From Paenibacillus oryzae (GTDB lineage: Bacteria > Bacillota > Bacilli > Paenibacillales > Paenibacillaceae): a stretch of DNA of 64,000 nucleotides. Of the stretch, positions 49,387-58,797 are shown piece by piece. The notes below the pieces were generated by a model that worked only from the letters and a program-made list of their open reading frames with translations, was not told the origin of the DNA and made no database searches. Numbering within the stretch: the first letter of the stretch is position 1; the number at the start of each line of letters is the position of its first letter. The stretch lies in assembly GCF_001675045.1 (NCBI RefSeq), contig NZ_LYPA01000076.1, positions 62,001-126,000 of the forward strand, in the 5' to 3' direction. The position numbers were made by a program, and so were the translations under genes.

Positions 49387-50523
49387 TCATTTTTTTCGGA
49401 TTAGAAAGGTGCTGTATTGAAAAATCCGCTCCAACGACTTCTGCCGGATATGCGGCTCATCGAATTTCATCGGCTTGGAATTAGCTTCAAAAAACCACAG
49501 GTTTCCATTGCTGTCAATGCCCAGATCCATGGACATTTCGCCCAGGCGCTGGCCGGAGGCGCGTTCGATTTGCCTTGCAATCAGCAGTGCCGTCGTTTTG
49601 GTCTTTTGCAACAGCATATGAGCGCGGTCGGCATTGAATGAATAAGTCAACAGCTTCTCCGGGTCATCGATCCGCCCGCCGCGCGGAACATGGGTTGTAA
49701 TGCTGGAGGCGCCGGCTATGCGGGCGCCAATGCCTGTGACCTCCCATATCCCGCGGCGGTTTTTCTGGACCAGCGCCCGCAGATCAAACCGCCTGTCGTG
49801 AAAGGAGGCCAGCTGGATGCCTTGCTGGGCGATGTAGGCATGGCCCCCGCTTTGCTTCTGAATGCGAGCCCACAGCTTTTGCATGGATGCGCAATTATAG
49901 GTGGAGCTTCGTTTTTCCTCCTGAATTTTGAGCCGATACGGCAATGTTTTTTCTCCATGAACACGAACGGTCATGATGCCTTTTCCCGCTTTGCCGCTCT
50001 CCGGCTTGAGATAGAGGTAGACATGCCGGCGCATCATTTTGTCCAGACCGCTAACGCTCATAAGCCGCCGTGTGCTTGGAATATACGGCTTAGTCGTTTT
50101 GGAACGGCGCAGCCATTCAAAGAGATCCCATTTATTAAAGAAGGCCGGATTGAAGATGGCCACTCGAGCATGCTTGCGGCAGGCGTTGATTTTGCCCCGG
50201 ACAGCCGGCGTCATTTCATCCTCTCGCTGCGGAATCCGATTGTAAATAATATCGGGGAAGGGGAGATTGGAGGCCTTTTGCCAGCCCCCGTATTCCTTCC
50301 CGTAGAGAAAACCTGACAACCGCTTGCGACCCAGATTCAACTGTTTGACTGGCAAAACATAAACGAGAAAACCCATGTTTTGACCCGTTGTAATGAGATC
50401 GGCAAAGTTGCTGCGGTTGCCGCGAAATCCGCCGTTTCCGTCGGATACGGTCAATATGGCGAGCACAGGCACGCTTGCCGGCGCAACCTTAGTTGTGGCT
50501 ACTTCCTCTTGAACTGTGTTCAT
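49387..50523 (-). CDS. YheC/YheD-family ATP-grasp protein (copy 4)
   Basis: A 378-aa member. Seen: VLAILTVSDGNGGFRGNRSN, YLYLKPESGKAGKGIMTVRV, AYIAQQGIQLASFHDRRFDL, RALVQKNRRGIWEVTGIGAR and LGEMSMDLGIDSNGNLWFFE then ANSKP. ATG 50523 overlaps the preceding stop (TGATG), giving translational coupling; AAGGGGGAAAAGG lies upstream. Confidence 0.87.
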   Translation of the reverse strand: MNTVQEEVATTKVAPASVPVLAILTVSDGNGGFRGNRSNFADLITTGQNMGFLVYVLPVKQLNLGRKRLSGFLYGKEYGGWQKASNLPFPDIIYNRIPQREDEMTPAVRGKINACRKHARVAIFNPAFFNKWDLFEWLRRSKTTKPYIPSTRRLMSVSGLDKMMRRHVYLYLKPESGKAGKGIMTVRVHGEKTLPYRLKIQEEKRSSTYNCASMQKLWARIQKQSGGHAYIAQQGIQLASFHDRRFDLRALVQKNRRGIWEVTGIGARIAGASSITTHVPRGGRIDDPEKLLTYSFNADRAHMLLQKTKTTALLIARQIERASGQRLGEMSMDLGIDSNGNLWFFEANSKPMKFDEPHIRQKSLERIFQYSTFLIRKK

Positions 50524-51896
50524 CAGCCTTTTCCCCCTTGGAAGCGGCTCAGAAAGAGACAATGCTCCAAAATATAGGAGACGGATGCCTTGCCTTCCGA
50601 GCGCAGCGCCGGATGTTTGAAGATGGAGCGTCCCGGCTTGGCATTGGCTTCAAACATCCATACATTGCCCGATTTGTCGATGCCGATATCAAGCCCCAGC
50701 TCGCCGAGGCGATGGGGATAGTTGCGCTCGATCGACTCCGACAGCTTGACGGCTACGGCTTTGGCCTTCTGCAGAATGGCGCCTGCTCCATCGCCAAAGG
50801 TGCGGCTTAGCGCATGCTCCGGCGTCATAAGCGAGCCGCCGCTTTTGATATGGGTCGTCACGCTGCCGCGTCCGGCTTTTTTGGCGCCAATGCCTGCGGG
50901 AACCCATTGGTTGCTCCCGTTTTTATGCATGTGAAAACGAAAGTCAAGCGGACAGCCGTCAATTTCCACCAGCCGGATTCCCTGCTGCGCGACATATTGG
51001 CTCATCCGGCTTCCCAGTCTTGCCTGAAGCATGCGCATCAGGCTTTGAAAGCTGCTGTAACGGACCAGCACGTTTTCGCTGCCTCTGCGATATCGGGCAA
51101 AATAGCCCCTGCGGGGATGATGGGTCAGCCGATAGATGCCTATGCCCAGGCTTCCGCCTCCGGGTTTATAGTAGAGAAACTGGTATTTATCCAGCATTTC
51201 TTTTATTTTGGCGGGAGTGGGATTGGAAACGGACTCCGGCAGATGAAGCAGCGCTTCGGGATCGTTGTCGAGCAGTCGGTAAACGTCCGCTTTATTCAGG
51301 AAGCTCCAGTTGAATAAAGGGATTTGCCGCTTCACGAACCGTTCACGGACAGCGCTAATATAGGATGATGTTTCCGCTTTGCGATTGGGCAGCCGGTTAT
51401 AGACGACGTCGGGAAGGGGAACCACCTTGCGGTACCAATTCCCCTGGGCGTTGAGGAAATAGCCGTTGACCGTCTCCTGCTGCCAGTTGATATCGCCCGG
51501 CGTGAAGCCAAACATGTAGGCTTTGCGGTCGCCGGTTCGCAGCACTTGCTTGATAAAGCCGGAACGGGTGCCGAAGGGATAGCTTTCCCCCGAACGAATG
51601 CTGTCGGTCAGGATGCCAACCAGCGGTCCCAGCTTGATTTCGTCCTGATCATTGCTGAGAAGATAAATATTTCCGGATTTCGGAACCCGGATCGACTGGC
51701 GCACGCCGGCCGACAAATAGAGGTGATTGCCGGAACGCTTGAGCGGCTTGATCGTTGCGGTCAAAACCTCGTTGCCCAGCTTGAGCTGGATGGAGCCTTT
51801 GCCGGACAGACGGAGCTGCTGGATGAGCGGTCTGGACAAATAGACGACTTTATCGGATTGTTGCGAAAAGTGCACGTTGCAAGTTGTCAAACTCAT
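50523..51896 (-). CDS. YheC/YheD-family ATP-grasp protein (copy 3, long form)
   Basis: A 457-aa member with an extra N-terminal beta-rich domain of about 85 residues (VYLSRPLIQQLRLSGKGSIQ, LKLGNEVLTATIKPL) before the common core LGPLVGILTDSIRSGESYPF. Core signs: FLYYKPGGGSLGIGIYRL, YVAQQGIRLVEIDGCPLDFR, and LGELGLDIGIDKSGNVWMFE then ANAKPG. It overlaps copy 2 by 4 bases. The same extra domain is found in copy 1. Confidence 0.87.
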   Translation of the reverse strand: MSLTTCNVHFSQQSDKVVYLSRPLIQQLRLSGKGSIQLKLGNEVLTATIKPLKRSGNHLYLSAGVRQSIRVPKSGNIYLLSNDQDEIKLGPLVGILTDSIRSGESYPFGTRSGFIKQVLRTGDRKAYMFGFTPGDINWQQETVNGYFLNAQGNWYRKVVPLPDVVYNRLPNRKAETSSYISAVRERFVKRQIPLFNWSFLNKADVYRLLDNDPEALLHLPESVSNPTPAKIKEMLDKYQFLYYKPGGGSLGIGIYRLTHHPRRGYFARYRRGSENVLVRYSSFQSLMRMLQARLGSRMSQYVAQQGIRLVEIDGCPLDFRFHMHKNGSNQWVPAGIGAKKAGRGSVTTHIKSGGSLMTPEHALSRTFGDGAGAILQKAKAVAVKLSESIERNYPHRLGELGLDIGIDKSGNVWMFEANAKPGRSIFKHPALRSEGKASVSYILEHCLFLSRFQGGKG

Positions 51897-53206
51897 CGAT
51901 GAACCTCCTGAACGTTTAAGGCTGCGGCCCCATTCCTGACGGGAATATCCCGGCGGAGGGCGCGGCCGGTTGCGGACTGGCTGGCAGGTAAGACCGGCAT
52001 GGTACGGCCCGCAAGGCTGCGGGCATACAACAAGGGCCGCAGAGCGGACAAGGCTTGCGCTTCTGCGTCTCCGATGTGACGGAAAGATTGTCTTCCGGGT
52101 TTGGAATTGGCTTCTAGCAGCCAGAGTTTCCCGGTTGGCTCAACGCCGAAATCAAAGGCAAGCTCGCAAAATCGGCCAAAGGCCCCTTCAATGCATGTCG
52201 CGGCGAGCTGGCTAGCCTCCTTGAGAGTAGTCAGCAGCTCGCGAGATTTCTTCTTGCCGAACGACGCGCTCAGCTTGGATAGGGCATGCTCGGCTTTGCC
52301 TCCGCCATGCAGATTGGAGGTCAAACGTCCGGCTGCGCCTACCCGCGCTGCCGCTCCGGTGAAGCTCCAAGCCCCCGTTTCGTTTTTTTGCAGCAGGATG
52401 CGTATATCAAAGGGCCGGTTATCGGCGTCCCGGAGCAGCAAGCAGGGCTGGAGGAGGTAGGCGGTTCCCCGAGTCCAGCGCTCCAGCCAGACCGTTAACT
52501 CCTCCTCGTCCGCAAATAATCGGCGTATGCTGCGGTTGCTGCGGTTTTTTCCCGCTATTTCATAGCCCTTGCGCAGGTTAAGCGTCTTTATTGCAATAAT
52601 GCCTCTGCCCTGCATGCCCGAAGCCGGCTTTAACACAAGGCCTTGCGGATAACGGCGCAGCAAGCGGGGCAAGGAGGCGGCTGAACGGAAGAGCATGGAG
52701 GGAGGCAGGAGCGGCGTGAGCTCCGGCTGCTCTTTCAGCCGCAGCAGCACCTCCGGCTTGGATGGCAGGCTTCCATTGAGCCATTCCCAGCCCTTGCGGC
52801 GACGGAGCAGCTCCAGCATGGCGGCGCTGCTTTGCTTCTCCGCCAATGTAGCCGGAAATCGCCGATCCAGCACGAAATCGGGCAGCGGAACGGACTGGCG
52901 GATCCATTTATTTTCCTTTAGGCACAGGCCATAAAGCTTGCCGGTTCGCTTCTCAAAATCTGGCGTGGAAAAGGCATACGCCGTCATCCCGAGCGAGGCA
53001 GCCGCAGCAGCTATTTCCCTGCATAGCTGCGGTTCCGCCAGCTCCGCCTCGCACTCCTCCGGTTCGCAATTCTCCGGCTCCCGACACACTGATTCCTGCC
53101 CAAGCTGGCCGTTGTGTCCACTGCGATTGTTCTGCTCGTTCGGTCTGGATGCCGGTTTTGACCGGGCGGAATACAGTATGGCTACAACCGGGCCTGCCTG
53201 TTTCAT
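51893..53206 (-). CDS. YheC/YheD-family ATP-grasp protein (copy 2)
   Basis: A 437-aa member. It starts MKQAGPVVAILYSARSKP and has a unique acidic insert (CREPENCEPEECEAELAEPQ) at about residues 40-60. Core signs: GLVLKPASGMQGRGIIAIKT, YLLQPCLLLRDADNRPFDIR, LLQKNETGAWSFTGAAARVG and LAFDFGVEPTGKLWLLEANS. It is more G+C-rich and Leu/Ala-rich than its paralogues. ATG 53206 follows GAGGAGGTGGCGGC. Confidence 0.86.
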   Translation of the reverse strand: MKQAGPVVAILYSARSKPASRPNEQNNRSGHNGQLGQESVCREPENCEPEECEAELAEPQLCREIAAAAASLGMTAYAFSTPDFEKRTGKLYGLCLKENKWIRQSVPLPDFVLDRRFPATLAEKQSSAAMLELLRRRKGWEWLNGSLPSKPEVLLRLKEQPELTPLLPPSMLFRSAASLPRLLRRYPQGLVLKPASGMQGRGIIAIKTLNLRKGYEIAGKNRSNRSIRRLFADEEELTVWLERWTRGTAYLLQPCLLLRDADNRPFDIRILLQKNETGAWSFTGAAARVGAAGRLTSNLHGGGKAEHALSKLSASFGKKKSRELLTTLKEASQLAATCIEGAFGRFCELAFDFGVEPTGKLWLLEANSKPGRQSFRHIGDAEAQALSALRPLLYARSLAGRTMPVLPASQSATGRALRRDIPVRNGAAALNVQEVHR

Positions 53207-53218
53207 GCCGCCACCTCC

Positions 53219-54604
53219 TCAAAAGCCCGACAGAAACCGGGCGTATTGAATCATCATACGGACAGAAGGCCTGATTTTTCCTTCCGTCAAGGGAGTGTTG
53301 TCATTTTTGGACGGCTTGGAGTTGACCTCCAGAAGCCAAACCCGGCCGCTCGTATCCAGCGCAAGATCGATGCCTAGCTCCCCGAAATGCGCCGGTATTT
53401 GCGCTTCGATGCCTTGGGCGATTGCGAGCGCCGCCTGCCGCAGCCTCTGGGCGGCTCCCTGGCCGCCAATGCTGCTGGTCAAATTGCTTTTGACAATCGC
53501 TGCGCTGACTCTGCTGAGCGTGCCGCCCCTTGCCAGGTTGGAGACAAAATGCTGATTGCCCGCTGTCCGTGCAACGATGGAGGTAATGACCCAGCTGCCG
53601 GTGCCGTTTTTTTGCGCCAGCGCCCTGAAATCGACGGGACGTTTGGCCACCTCGATCAATTGCAGACCCTGCTGAATCTGATAACGGACGGTTTTCATTT
53701 TTAGCGAAATGGCTCCATACAGCTTGGATAACGTCGGGTATACTTGCTTTCGCGCGCCGGACGGAGTGGCATGAAGGGCCTGGTAGCTGTCGCCCTCCAG
53801 GTGGGAAATCCGGATAATGCCTTTGCCGAGACTGCCGCGGACGGGTTTGAGAAACACATGCGCGTATTTTGGGCACATGCTTTTGAAAACGGCGTAGCTG
53901 CTTAGCAAATGCGATTCCGGCAAATAACGTGCGAGGCTTTTGTCTCCCTTAAGCGCGTCAAACACTTCGGTTTTATCCAGAAACTTTTCATTAAACACAA
54001 CAGTCGCATAGTTTTTACGGGCATTTTCAAAAAAATGCTGGACGGCCGGGCTATTCTCCAGCTTGCGTGAGGTAAGGCGATTGTTGACAATGTCGGGAAC
54101 AGGCATGTCGGCTTGCTTCCAGTTGCCTGCAAAGTGCCAGCCCTGCACAACGCTGTCCCCGCGGCTGATGCCTTGGGGCGTGAAAAAATAGACGGATGCT
54201 CCCTGGGCTTTGCATGCCTCCACAAGCTCGCGGCAAAAAAGCGTGATGGAGCCAAAAGGCCTGTCGGGAGAGCCGGGCTCATCTCTGCTGATCAAAACGC
54301 CGATCAAGGGGCCAAGACTAAGCGTGCTTGTAGCGGCCCGGTAATGCATGCGCAAGGTTATGCGGGATTGGGCAGCGGAGAGCGGCAAGGCCATACGGCC
54401 TGCAAGCGCGCTCCCTATGCGCATTCCATCCAGGCGCGGTGACGGGATCACCTTGACATGCTGGCGGAAACCCCCGAATTTCAGCTGGATATGCTGACCT
54501 TTGGGAATTTTCCAATGCCGGACAAAGCTCTCTCCCAGCATGATGGTATCGTCCGGCAGCGTGCCGGAGCCGGCGATCCCAATGGCTACCTTTGTTTTAA
54601 GCAT
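53219..54604 (-). CDS. YheC/YheD-family ATP-grasp protein (copy 1, first gene, long form)
   Basis: A 461-aa member with the extra N-terminal domain (HWKIPKGQHIQLKFGGFRQH). Core signs: LGPLIGVLISRDEPGSPDRP, VFLKPVRGSLGKGIIRISHL, YQIQQGLQLIEVAKRPVDFR and LGIDLALDTSGRVWLLEVNS. ATG 54604 follows GGAAGGAG by seven bases; TTG 54610 is also in frame. It opens the six-gene operon and its promoter should lie in 54605-54790, shared with the divergent gene at 54795. Confidence 0.87.
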   Translation of the reverse strand: MLKTKVAIGIAGSGTLPDDTIMLGESFVRHWKIPKGQHIQLKFGGFRQHVKVIPSPRLDGMRIGSALAGRMALPLSAAQSRITLRMHYRAATSTLSLGPLIGVLISRDEPGSPDRPFGSITLFCRELVEACKAQGASVYFFTPQGISRGDSVVQGWHFAGNWKQADMPVPDIVNNRLTSRKLENSPAVQHFFENARKNYATVVFNEKFLDKTEVFDALKGDKSLARYLPESHLLSSYAVFKSMCPKYAHVFLKPVRGSLGKGIIRISHLEGDSYQALHATPSGARKQVYPTLSKLYGAISLKMKTVRYQIQQGLQLIEVAKRPVDFRALAQKNGTGSWVITSIVARTAGNQHFVSNLARGGTLSRVSAAIVKSNLTSSIGGQGAAQRLRQAALAIAQGIEAQIPAHFGELGIDLALDTSGRVWLLEVNSKPSKNDNTPLTEGKIRPSVRMMIQYARFLSGF

Positions 54605-54794
54605 TTGCAATCTCCTTCCGGACCTGGAAAAAATCCGAATTATGCCGGGGATCTATAGGTGTTTGCACGAATAGTTCATCATATGAGGGCGCTTGTGCGT
54701 TTGTGATTCCGCAGTCATAGCCTGCGGCTTCCATGCATACAATGGCAGGGAGCATGGACAAGGCCGGCAGCGAGCTGTGGAAGGAGATGGGACA

Positions 54795-55178
54795 ATGGCG
54801 GAACGGCAATGGGTTAAAGGAAAACGCGATTCAGCGCTGGGAATAAAACAGGATCGGGCATTAGCGGGGCAAAGAGAAACAATGGGCGGCAAAGCTCAAA
54901 AAATGGGCAGGGGCAAAGCTGTTTTTTACCTGGTTATTGCAACGGGCATGCTCCTGTACGGAATGAGCGCGATGGAGCCGGGCGATGCCGCGCATCGCGG
55001 ACAGTCGCTATTTTGGCTGGTTTGGCTGGCCTTTGCGGCTTTGATCATCGCTGGCAACGCTAACGCCATCCTGATGAGCAACGAAAAAAAGCGCCGGCTG
55101 GCGCAGTTAAAAGCGTATAAAGCTCGGCAGAGAGAACGTACAGTCGAAAAGCTTCTGATGCGAAAGGACAAAGCGTAA
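54795..55178 (+). CDS. Small membrane protein, unknown
   Basis: A 127-aa basic protein with two likely membrane segments (AVFYLVIATGMLLYGMSAM; SLFWLVWLAFAALIIAGNAN) and a Lys/Arg-rich C-terminal tail (KKRRLAQLKAYKARQRERTV). ATG 54795 has AAGGAGATGGGACA upstream. It is divergent from the YheC/YheD operon. No family recognised. Confidence 0.65.
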   Translation: MAERQWVKGKRDSALGIKQDRALAGQRETMGGKAQKMGRGKAVFYLVIATGMLLYGMSAMEPGDAAHRGQSLFWLVWLAFAALIIAGNANAILMSNEKKRRLAQLKAYKARQRERTVEKLLMRKDKA

Positions 55179-55188
55179 TAAATGAGGG

Positions 55189-55236
55189 AAAGGCGCTTCC
55201 GGGTCACTGCTGCAGTGAATGCCGAAAGCGCCTTTT
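55189..55236 (+). terminator. Intrinsic terminator
   Basis: AAAGGCGCTT and AAGCGCCTTTT enclose an inner TCACTGCtGCAGTGA hairpin. It ends the membrane-protein gene and lies before the convergent XRE gene. Confidence 0.75.
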
Positions 55237-55267
55237 GCATGCGATGAGAGTTGGTTCCGCTCCTAAA

Positions 55268-55615
55268 TCAGTCCAGCTCCTTGAACTGGACAATCTGTTT
55301 CACGAACCTGTAAACCGCTTCCTGTTCCTTAAGGCTCATGCCATTAAGCTGATGGGCGATTTTGTCATAAACTGCATTGGAAGCTTTCCGCTGCTCTGTT
55401 TGCTCGTCGACTTGGACAAGCTTTTCCAGTGGCGTCCCAAGAGCGGAGGCGATTTTACTCAATACGTCGATTGTTGGATTTTTTTCCCCTCGTTCGACCT
55501 GCCCCATATAAGAGGCGTTAATATCGGCACGAAGAGCAAGCTGCTCCTGGCTAAGGCCGCTTGCTTTGCGCAATGCGCGAATATTGTCCCCAATCTTTAC
55601 ACCGATGTCGCTCAT
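55268..55615 (-). CDS. XRE-family transcriptional regulator
   Basis: A 115-aa DNA-binding protein. Seen: IGDNIRALRKASGLSQEQLA and LRADINASYMGQVERGEKNP (helix-turn-helix), then TIDVLSKIASALGTPLEKLV. The C-terminal 45 residues are helical (MSLKEQEAVYRFVKQIVQFK). It differs from SinR in length and lacks the SinI-binding DxEW motif. Target unknown. The ATG follows GAGGTGACATA on the minus strand. Confidence 0.87.
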   Translation of the reverse strand: MSDIGVKIGDNIRALRKASGLSQEQLALRADINASYMGQVERGEKNPTIDVLSKIASALGTPLEKLVQVDEQTEQRKASNAVYDKIAHQLNGMSLKEQEAVYRFVKQIVQFKELD

Positions 55616-55792
55616 TATGTCACCTCAGCCTAACGATAGAGCTTTGAACTTATAGCAACAACGTTATATAGTATGTATCTAAAAAAGTGTTTATAGTCAT
55701 TGACCTGGATGTGGATGATTTATTATAATTAACATAAAAATGACAATTGTGTTAGAATGGTGGAATAAATAAAATGAGGCAAGGTGGCCGGC

Positions 55793-56284
55793 ATGGTGAT
55801 TGAGGAGTTTGATTTTTATCGCAAGGTCAGGGCTTATTATTGCAAGGTTAATTTTGATTTGCTGTTTACCTATCGCTTTGCGCACCGGCTCGACAAAACG
55901 GCGATGGCTCGCGGATCATTTGGTTGCTCGGTCAATTACCATGCCCAAACGGTGGAATACACTATGCAGCTCGTATCGGATGTCATTGAAAGACCATTCA
56001 GCGAAAGCGGATCGTTTCTGTTTTCGACCATTTATGAAGCCATACCCCCCCAGCGTATTGAATATCATGATTACCCCATCCATAAGCTTCGATACAAAGT
56101 TCCGATTGATTACGATTGGCAGGCATTTATCGAAGAAGGCGCCGCATCCGCCATTAATCGCCACACGATTGGCGCATTGTTTAAAAAGTGGGGTATAAAG
56201 GATGAACAAGACCGCGAGGTTGACGCCCATATCAAAATTACTAAATTAACCGTGGATTGGAAGGGATCTAATCAGGTTGGGTGA
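55793..56284 (+). CDS. Unknown 163-aa protein
   Basis: A cytoplasmic-looking protein (IEEFDFYRKVRAYYCKVNFD, SGSFLFSTIYEAIPPQRIEY). No signal peptide or helix. ATG 55793 is preferred; GTG 55784 is in frame. It lies between the XRE gene and ytoI. No family recognised. Confidence 0.65.
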   Translation: MVIEEFDFYRKVRAYYCKVNFDLLFTYRFAHRLDKTAMARGSFGCSVNYHAQTVEYTMQLVSDVIERPFSESGSFLFSTIYEAIPPQRIEYHDYPIHKLRYKVPIDYDWQAFIEEGAASAINRHTIGALFKKWGIKDEQDREVDAHIKITKLTVDWKGSNQVG

Positions 56285-56355
56285 TGGGGTCAACCATACT
56301 CTTTTGAGCGGCAATCCGGTATAATGAGTGGAATAATGCGGCAGGGGGAGAAGAC

Positions 56356-57711
56356 ATGAACGATGCTCATGGCAACATCAGGGGCGGCAGCACAAAGCAT
56401 GAGCTGATTTTGCAGCATATCCAGGGTCTCAAGATCGGAACCCAAATTTCGGTACGGGCGATTGCCAAGGAGCTTGGGGTAAGCGAAGGGACGGTTTACA
56501 AGGCTTTCAAGGAAGCGGAGGTGACCGGCCTCGTCAGCACCAAGGAGCGGATCGGCACCGTGCGGATCGGCCGGAAAAAGCGGGAATCGCTGGATCAGCT
56601 GACTTTTGGCGAGGTGGCCCAAATTGCCGAAGGCAGATTGTATGGCGGAGGAGACGGGCTGGAGAAGACGCTGCATAAATTCGTAATTGGCGCAATGGAG
56701 CTGGACGATATGCTGCGCTATATCGACCAGAGCAGCCTGCTCATTGTCGGCAATCGGGCAGGCGCGCATCGTTGCGCCCTGGAGCAAGGGGCGGGGGTGC
56801 TTATTACCGGCGGGTTCGAGCCTAGCAGCGAGGTGATTGAGCTGGCAGACAAGCTGGAGCTGCCGGTGCTTTCCTCGCGGCATGACACCTTTACAGTTGC
56901 TTCCATGATCAACCGGGCGATGTTCGACCGGCTCATCAAGCGAAAAATTATGCTGCTTGAGGACATTGTGACGTTTGGCCGTCCGGCGGATGTGCTTCGG
57001 GCTGGCGGCAATTTGCGGCATTATCATCATTTGTGCCAATCAACGGGTTATTCCCGCTTTCCGGTCGTGGATGAAAGAGGCCGGGTGGTGGGCATGATGA
57101 CGGGCAAGGATGCGGCAGGGAGCGAATCCGACACCCCGATCGAAAAGGTAATGACGCGAAAGCCGATAACGGCTGCGCCCAATATAACAGTTGCGTCTGC
57201 CGCTTATACGATGGCGGCGGAAGGTATAGACCTGCTTCCTATCGTGGATCGTCACCGGAAGCTGCTTGGCGTTGTGACGAGACGGGAAATTTGGGATGCC
57301 ATGCGTTTTGCCGTCAAGCAGCCGGAGTCGGGTGAAACGTTCGAGGATTTGATGTGGTCCGGCTTTATGCAGCACGAGGAGCGGGTAGCGGACGAGGTTG
57401 CAATCAGCTACAAAGGAAGCATTACCCCGCAGATGACGGGAGCGCTTGGCATGGCCTCGGAGGGGCTGCTCTCAACGTTGATGTCCCAGGCGGCGCGGCG
57501 AATGATTCAGGAAATCGGAAAAAGGAATTTTTTGCTGGAGAGCATGACCAGCTTTTTTGTGCGGCCGATAGGTATTGATGCTGAAATTACGATCAAACCA
57601 AAGGCGATGGAGCTGAGCCGGAAGTTTTCAAAGCTCGAAATTGAGCTGTTCGATGAGAGGGGACTGGCAGCCAAAGCGATGCTGACGGCTCAAATGATTG
57701 ATCCTTATTAG
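56356..57711 (+). CDS. ytoI: YtoI-like DRTGG/CBS/hot-dog regulatory protein
   Basis: A 451-aa multi-domain protein. Residues 1-75 are a GntR-type winged helix (SVRAIAKELGVSEGTVYKAF). Residues about 80-190 are a DRTGG domain (GVLITGGFEPSSEVIELADK). Residues about 195-310 are a CBS pair (YSRFPVVDERGRVVGMMTGK and EGIDLLPIVDRHRKLLGVVT). The C-terminal 115 residues match a hot-dog/thioesterase-like domain (GSITPQMTGALGMASEGLLS). This layout is that of B. subtilis YtoI. Position beside ytpI, ytrI, ytrH and dnaE supports it. Ligand probably a nucleotide or acyl-CoA. Confidence 0.85.
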   Translation: MNDAHGNIRGGSTKHELILQHIQGLKIGTQISVRAIAKELGVSEGTVYKAFKEAEVTGLVSTKERIGTVRIGRKKRESLDQLTFGEVAQIAEGRLYGGGDGLEKTLHKFVIGAMELDDMLRYIDQSSLLIVGNRAGAHRCALEQGAGVLITGGFEPSSEVIELADKLELPVLSSRHDTFTVASMINRAMFDRLIKRKIMLLEDIVTFGRPADVLRAGGNLRHYHHLCQSTGYSRFPVVDERGRVVGMMTGKDAAGSESDTPIEKVMTRKPITAAPNITVASAAYTMAAEGIDLLPIVDRHRKLLGVVTRREIWDAMRFAVKQPESGETFEDLMWSGFMQHEERVADEVAISYKGSITPQMTGALGMASEGLLSTLMSQAARRMIQEIGKRNFLLESMTSFFVRPIGIDAEITIKPKAMELSRKFSKLEIELFDERGLAAKAMLTAQMIDPY

Positions 57712-57771
57712 AGGAAACCCGAGTAAGAAGCAGCTAAGCGGGGTGCGAATTAAGTATGAAGAGATTGTCCG

Positions 57772-57815
57772 AAAAGCCCAGGATTGTTGATTTTTCATAA
57801 CATCCCTGGGCTTTT
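57772..57815 (+). terminator. Intrinsic terminator after ytoI
   Basis: AAAAGCCCAGG and CCTGGGCTTTT enclose a 22-base loop. The T run follows on the plus strand; the stem may serve the minus-strand ytpI gene also. Confidence 0.8.
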
Positions 57816-57894
57816 CATTTGGGTTTCATGTACTCCGTAATGGACGTTCTGGACACCCCCCCCCACAGCAGGGGGCGGCGGCTCTTAAGCGGAA

Positions 57895-58203
57895 TCAGTT
57901 GCTGCCGCTTTGTATTTTCGCCTGATAAAAGCTGTGGTTGCGCAAGCCTGCAAACACATTAAACAAGCCGATGACGCCAAACAACGCTCCGATGACGATC
58001 CTCAGCGTGGATTCGCCGGACAGGAAGAGCTGGACGGCCGCGATAGACAGGAGCATAGCTCCCATTGCTATATTTGTCCGTGCTTGATAAAGTCCACGTA
58101 TGCCGGGTTCCTTGGAACGGCGCGTCTTAAGGCTATAAAATGCCGAAAACCCGAGTGAAATCAAAATGAGGGGCGAAAACACCCATGAAATGATGTAATC
58201 CAT
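57895..58203 (-). CDS. ytpI: YtpI-like membrane protein
   Basis: A 102-aa protein with three likely membrane segments (IISWVFSPLILISLGFSAFY; IAMGAMLLSIAAVQLFLS; LRIVIGALFGVIGLFNVFAG) separated by basic loops (KTRRSKEPGIRGLYQARTN). It matches YtpI of Bacilli in size and place. Function unknown. ATG 58203 has AAGGAGG thirteen bases upstream. Confidence 0.75.
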   Translation of the reverse strand: MDYIISWVFSPLILISLGFSAFYSLKTRRSKEPGIRGLYQARTNIAMGAMLLSIAAVQLFLSGESTLRIVIGALFGVIGLFNVFAGLRNHSFYQAKIQSGSN

Positions 58204-58278
58204 TGGCGGCGGGCAGCCTCCTTTTTGAATGTGTAACCATATTGTATCATGTTTGTCACAAAAATGCGTTGCCAACCA

Positions 58279-58794
58279 TCAGGTTGATGGCGGTTTGATG
58301 ATTCGTTTGGCCTGAACCCAGATTTGCAGTACATTTTCCGCAAGCAGCACGGTTTTGAGCTCTGCCGAGTAGTCTTTTCCGTTAATGTCTATATAGGTTT
58401 TACGCTCCAGCAATAACCGGGCAAGCTTGGCGTCGGAGTCGATATCGTATATGCTTCTGCCTATGAAAATGGACAAATCCTCCTTCAGCAGTTTCAGCAA
58501 AATCGTTTCCGATGACTTGTCCAGCGGAGCGCGCTCCTGGGCAGCCGTTCCTTCCTCCAGTCTGATCTGGATGCTTTTGATGACGGTATGCTGGGATTTG
58601 TACTGATTCAGGGAGTGAAGATCCTTTTCATATTGCTCGATCTTTTCGCGCAGGCTGCTGTTGGTATTGTAGATGGCTTCGAATTTGGCCACGGACAGGG
58701 AGTTCAAAACCGCGGCGCCAACCATCATGCCCGCAACAAATACCCCGATCATGCCCGTCATCCGCCAATATTTTTCAAAGAGGGGCAGCCTCAT
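58279..58794 (-). CDS. ytrI: YtrI-like sporulation membrane protein
   Basis: A 171-aa protein with one N-terminal membrane helix (GVFVAGMMVGAAVLNSLSV) and a coiled-coil-like stretch (LREKIEQYEKDLHSLNQYKS). In B. subtilis ytrH-ytrI is a SigE-dependent operon needed for efficient sporulation. It lies 3 bases after ytrH. The C terminus ends in a basic helix and PPST. Confidence 0.8.
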   Translation of the reverse strand: MRLPLFEKYWRMTGMIGVFVAGMMVGAAVLNSLSVAKFEAIYNTNSSLREKIEQYEKDLHSLNQYKSQHTVIKSIQIRLEEGTAAQERAPLDKSSETILLKLLKEDLSIFIGRSIYDIDSDAKLARLLLERKTYIDINGKDYSAELKTVLLAENVLQIWVQAKRIIKPPST

Positions 58795-58797
58795 ATC

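Noticed and set aside
57854..57870. C9 homopolymer near 57855
   Set aside because: It is intergenic between ytoI and ytpI; phase variation was considered but no frame or clear promoter is affected.
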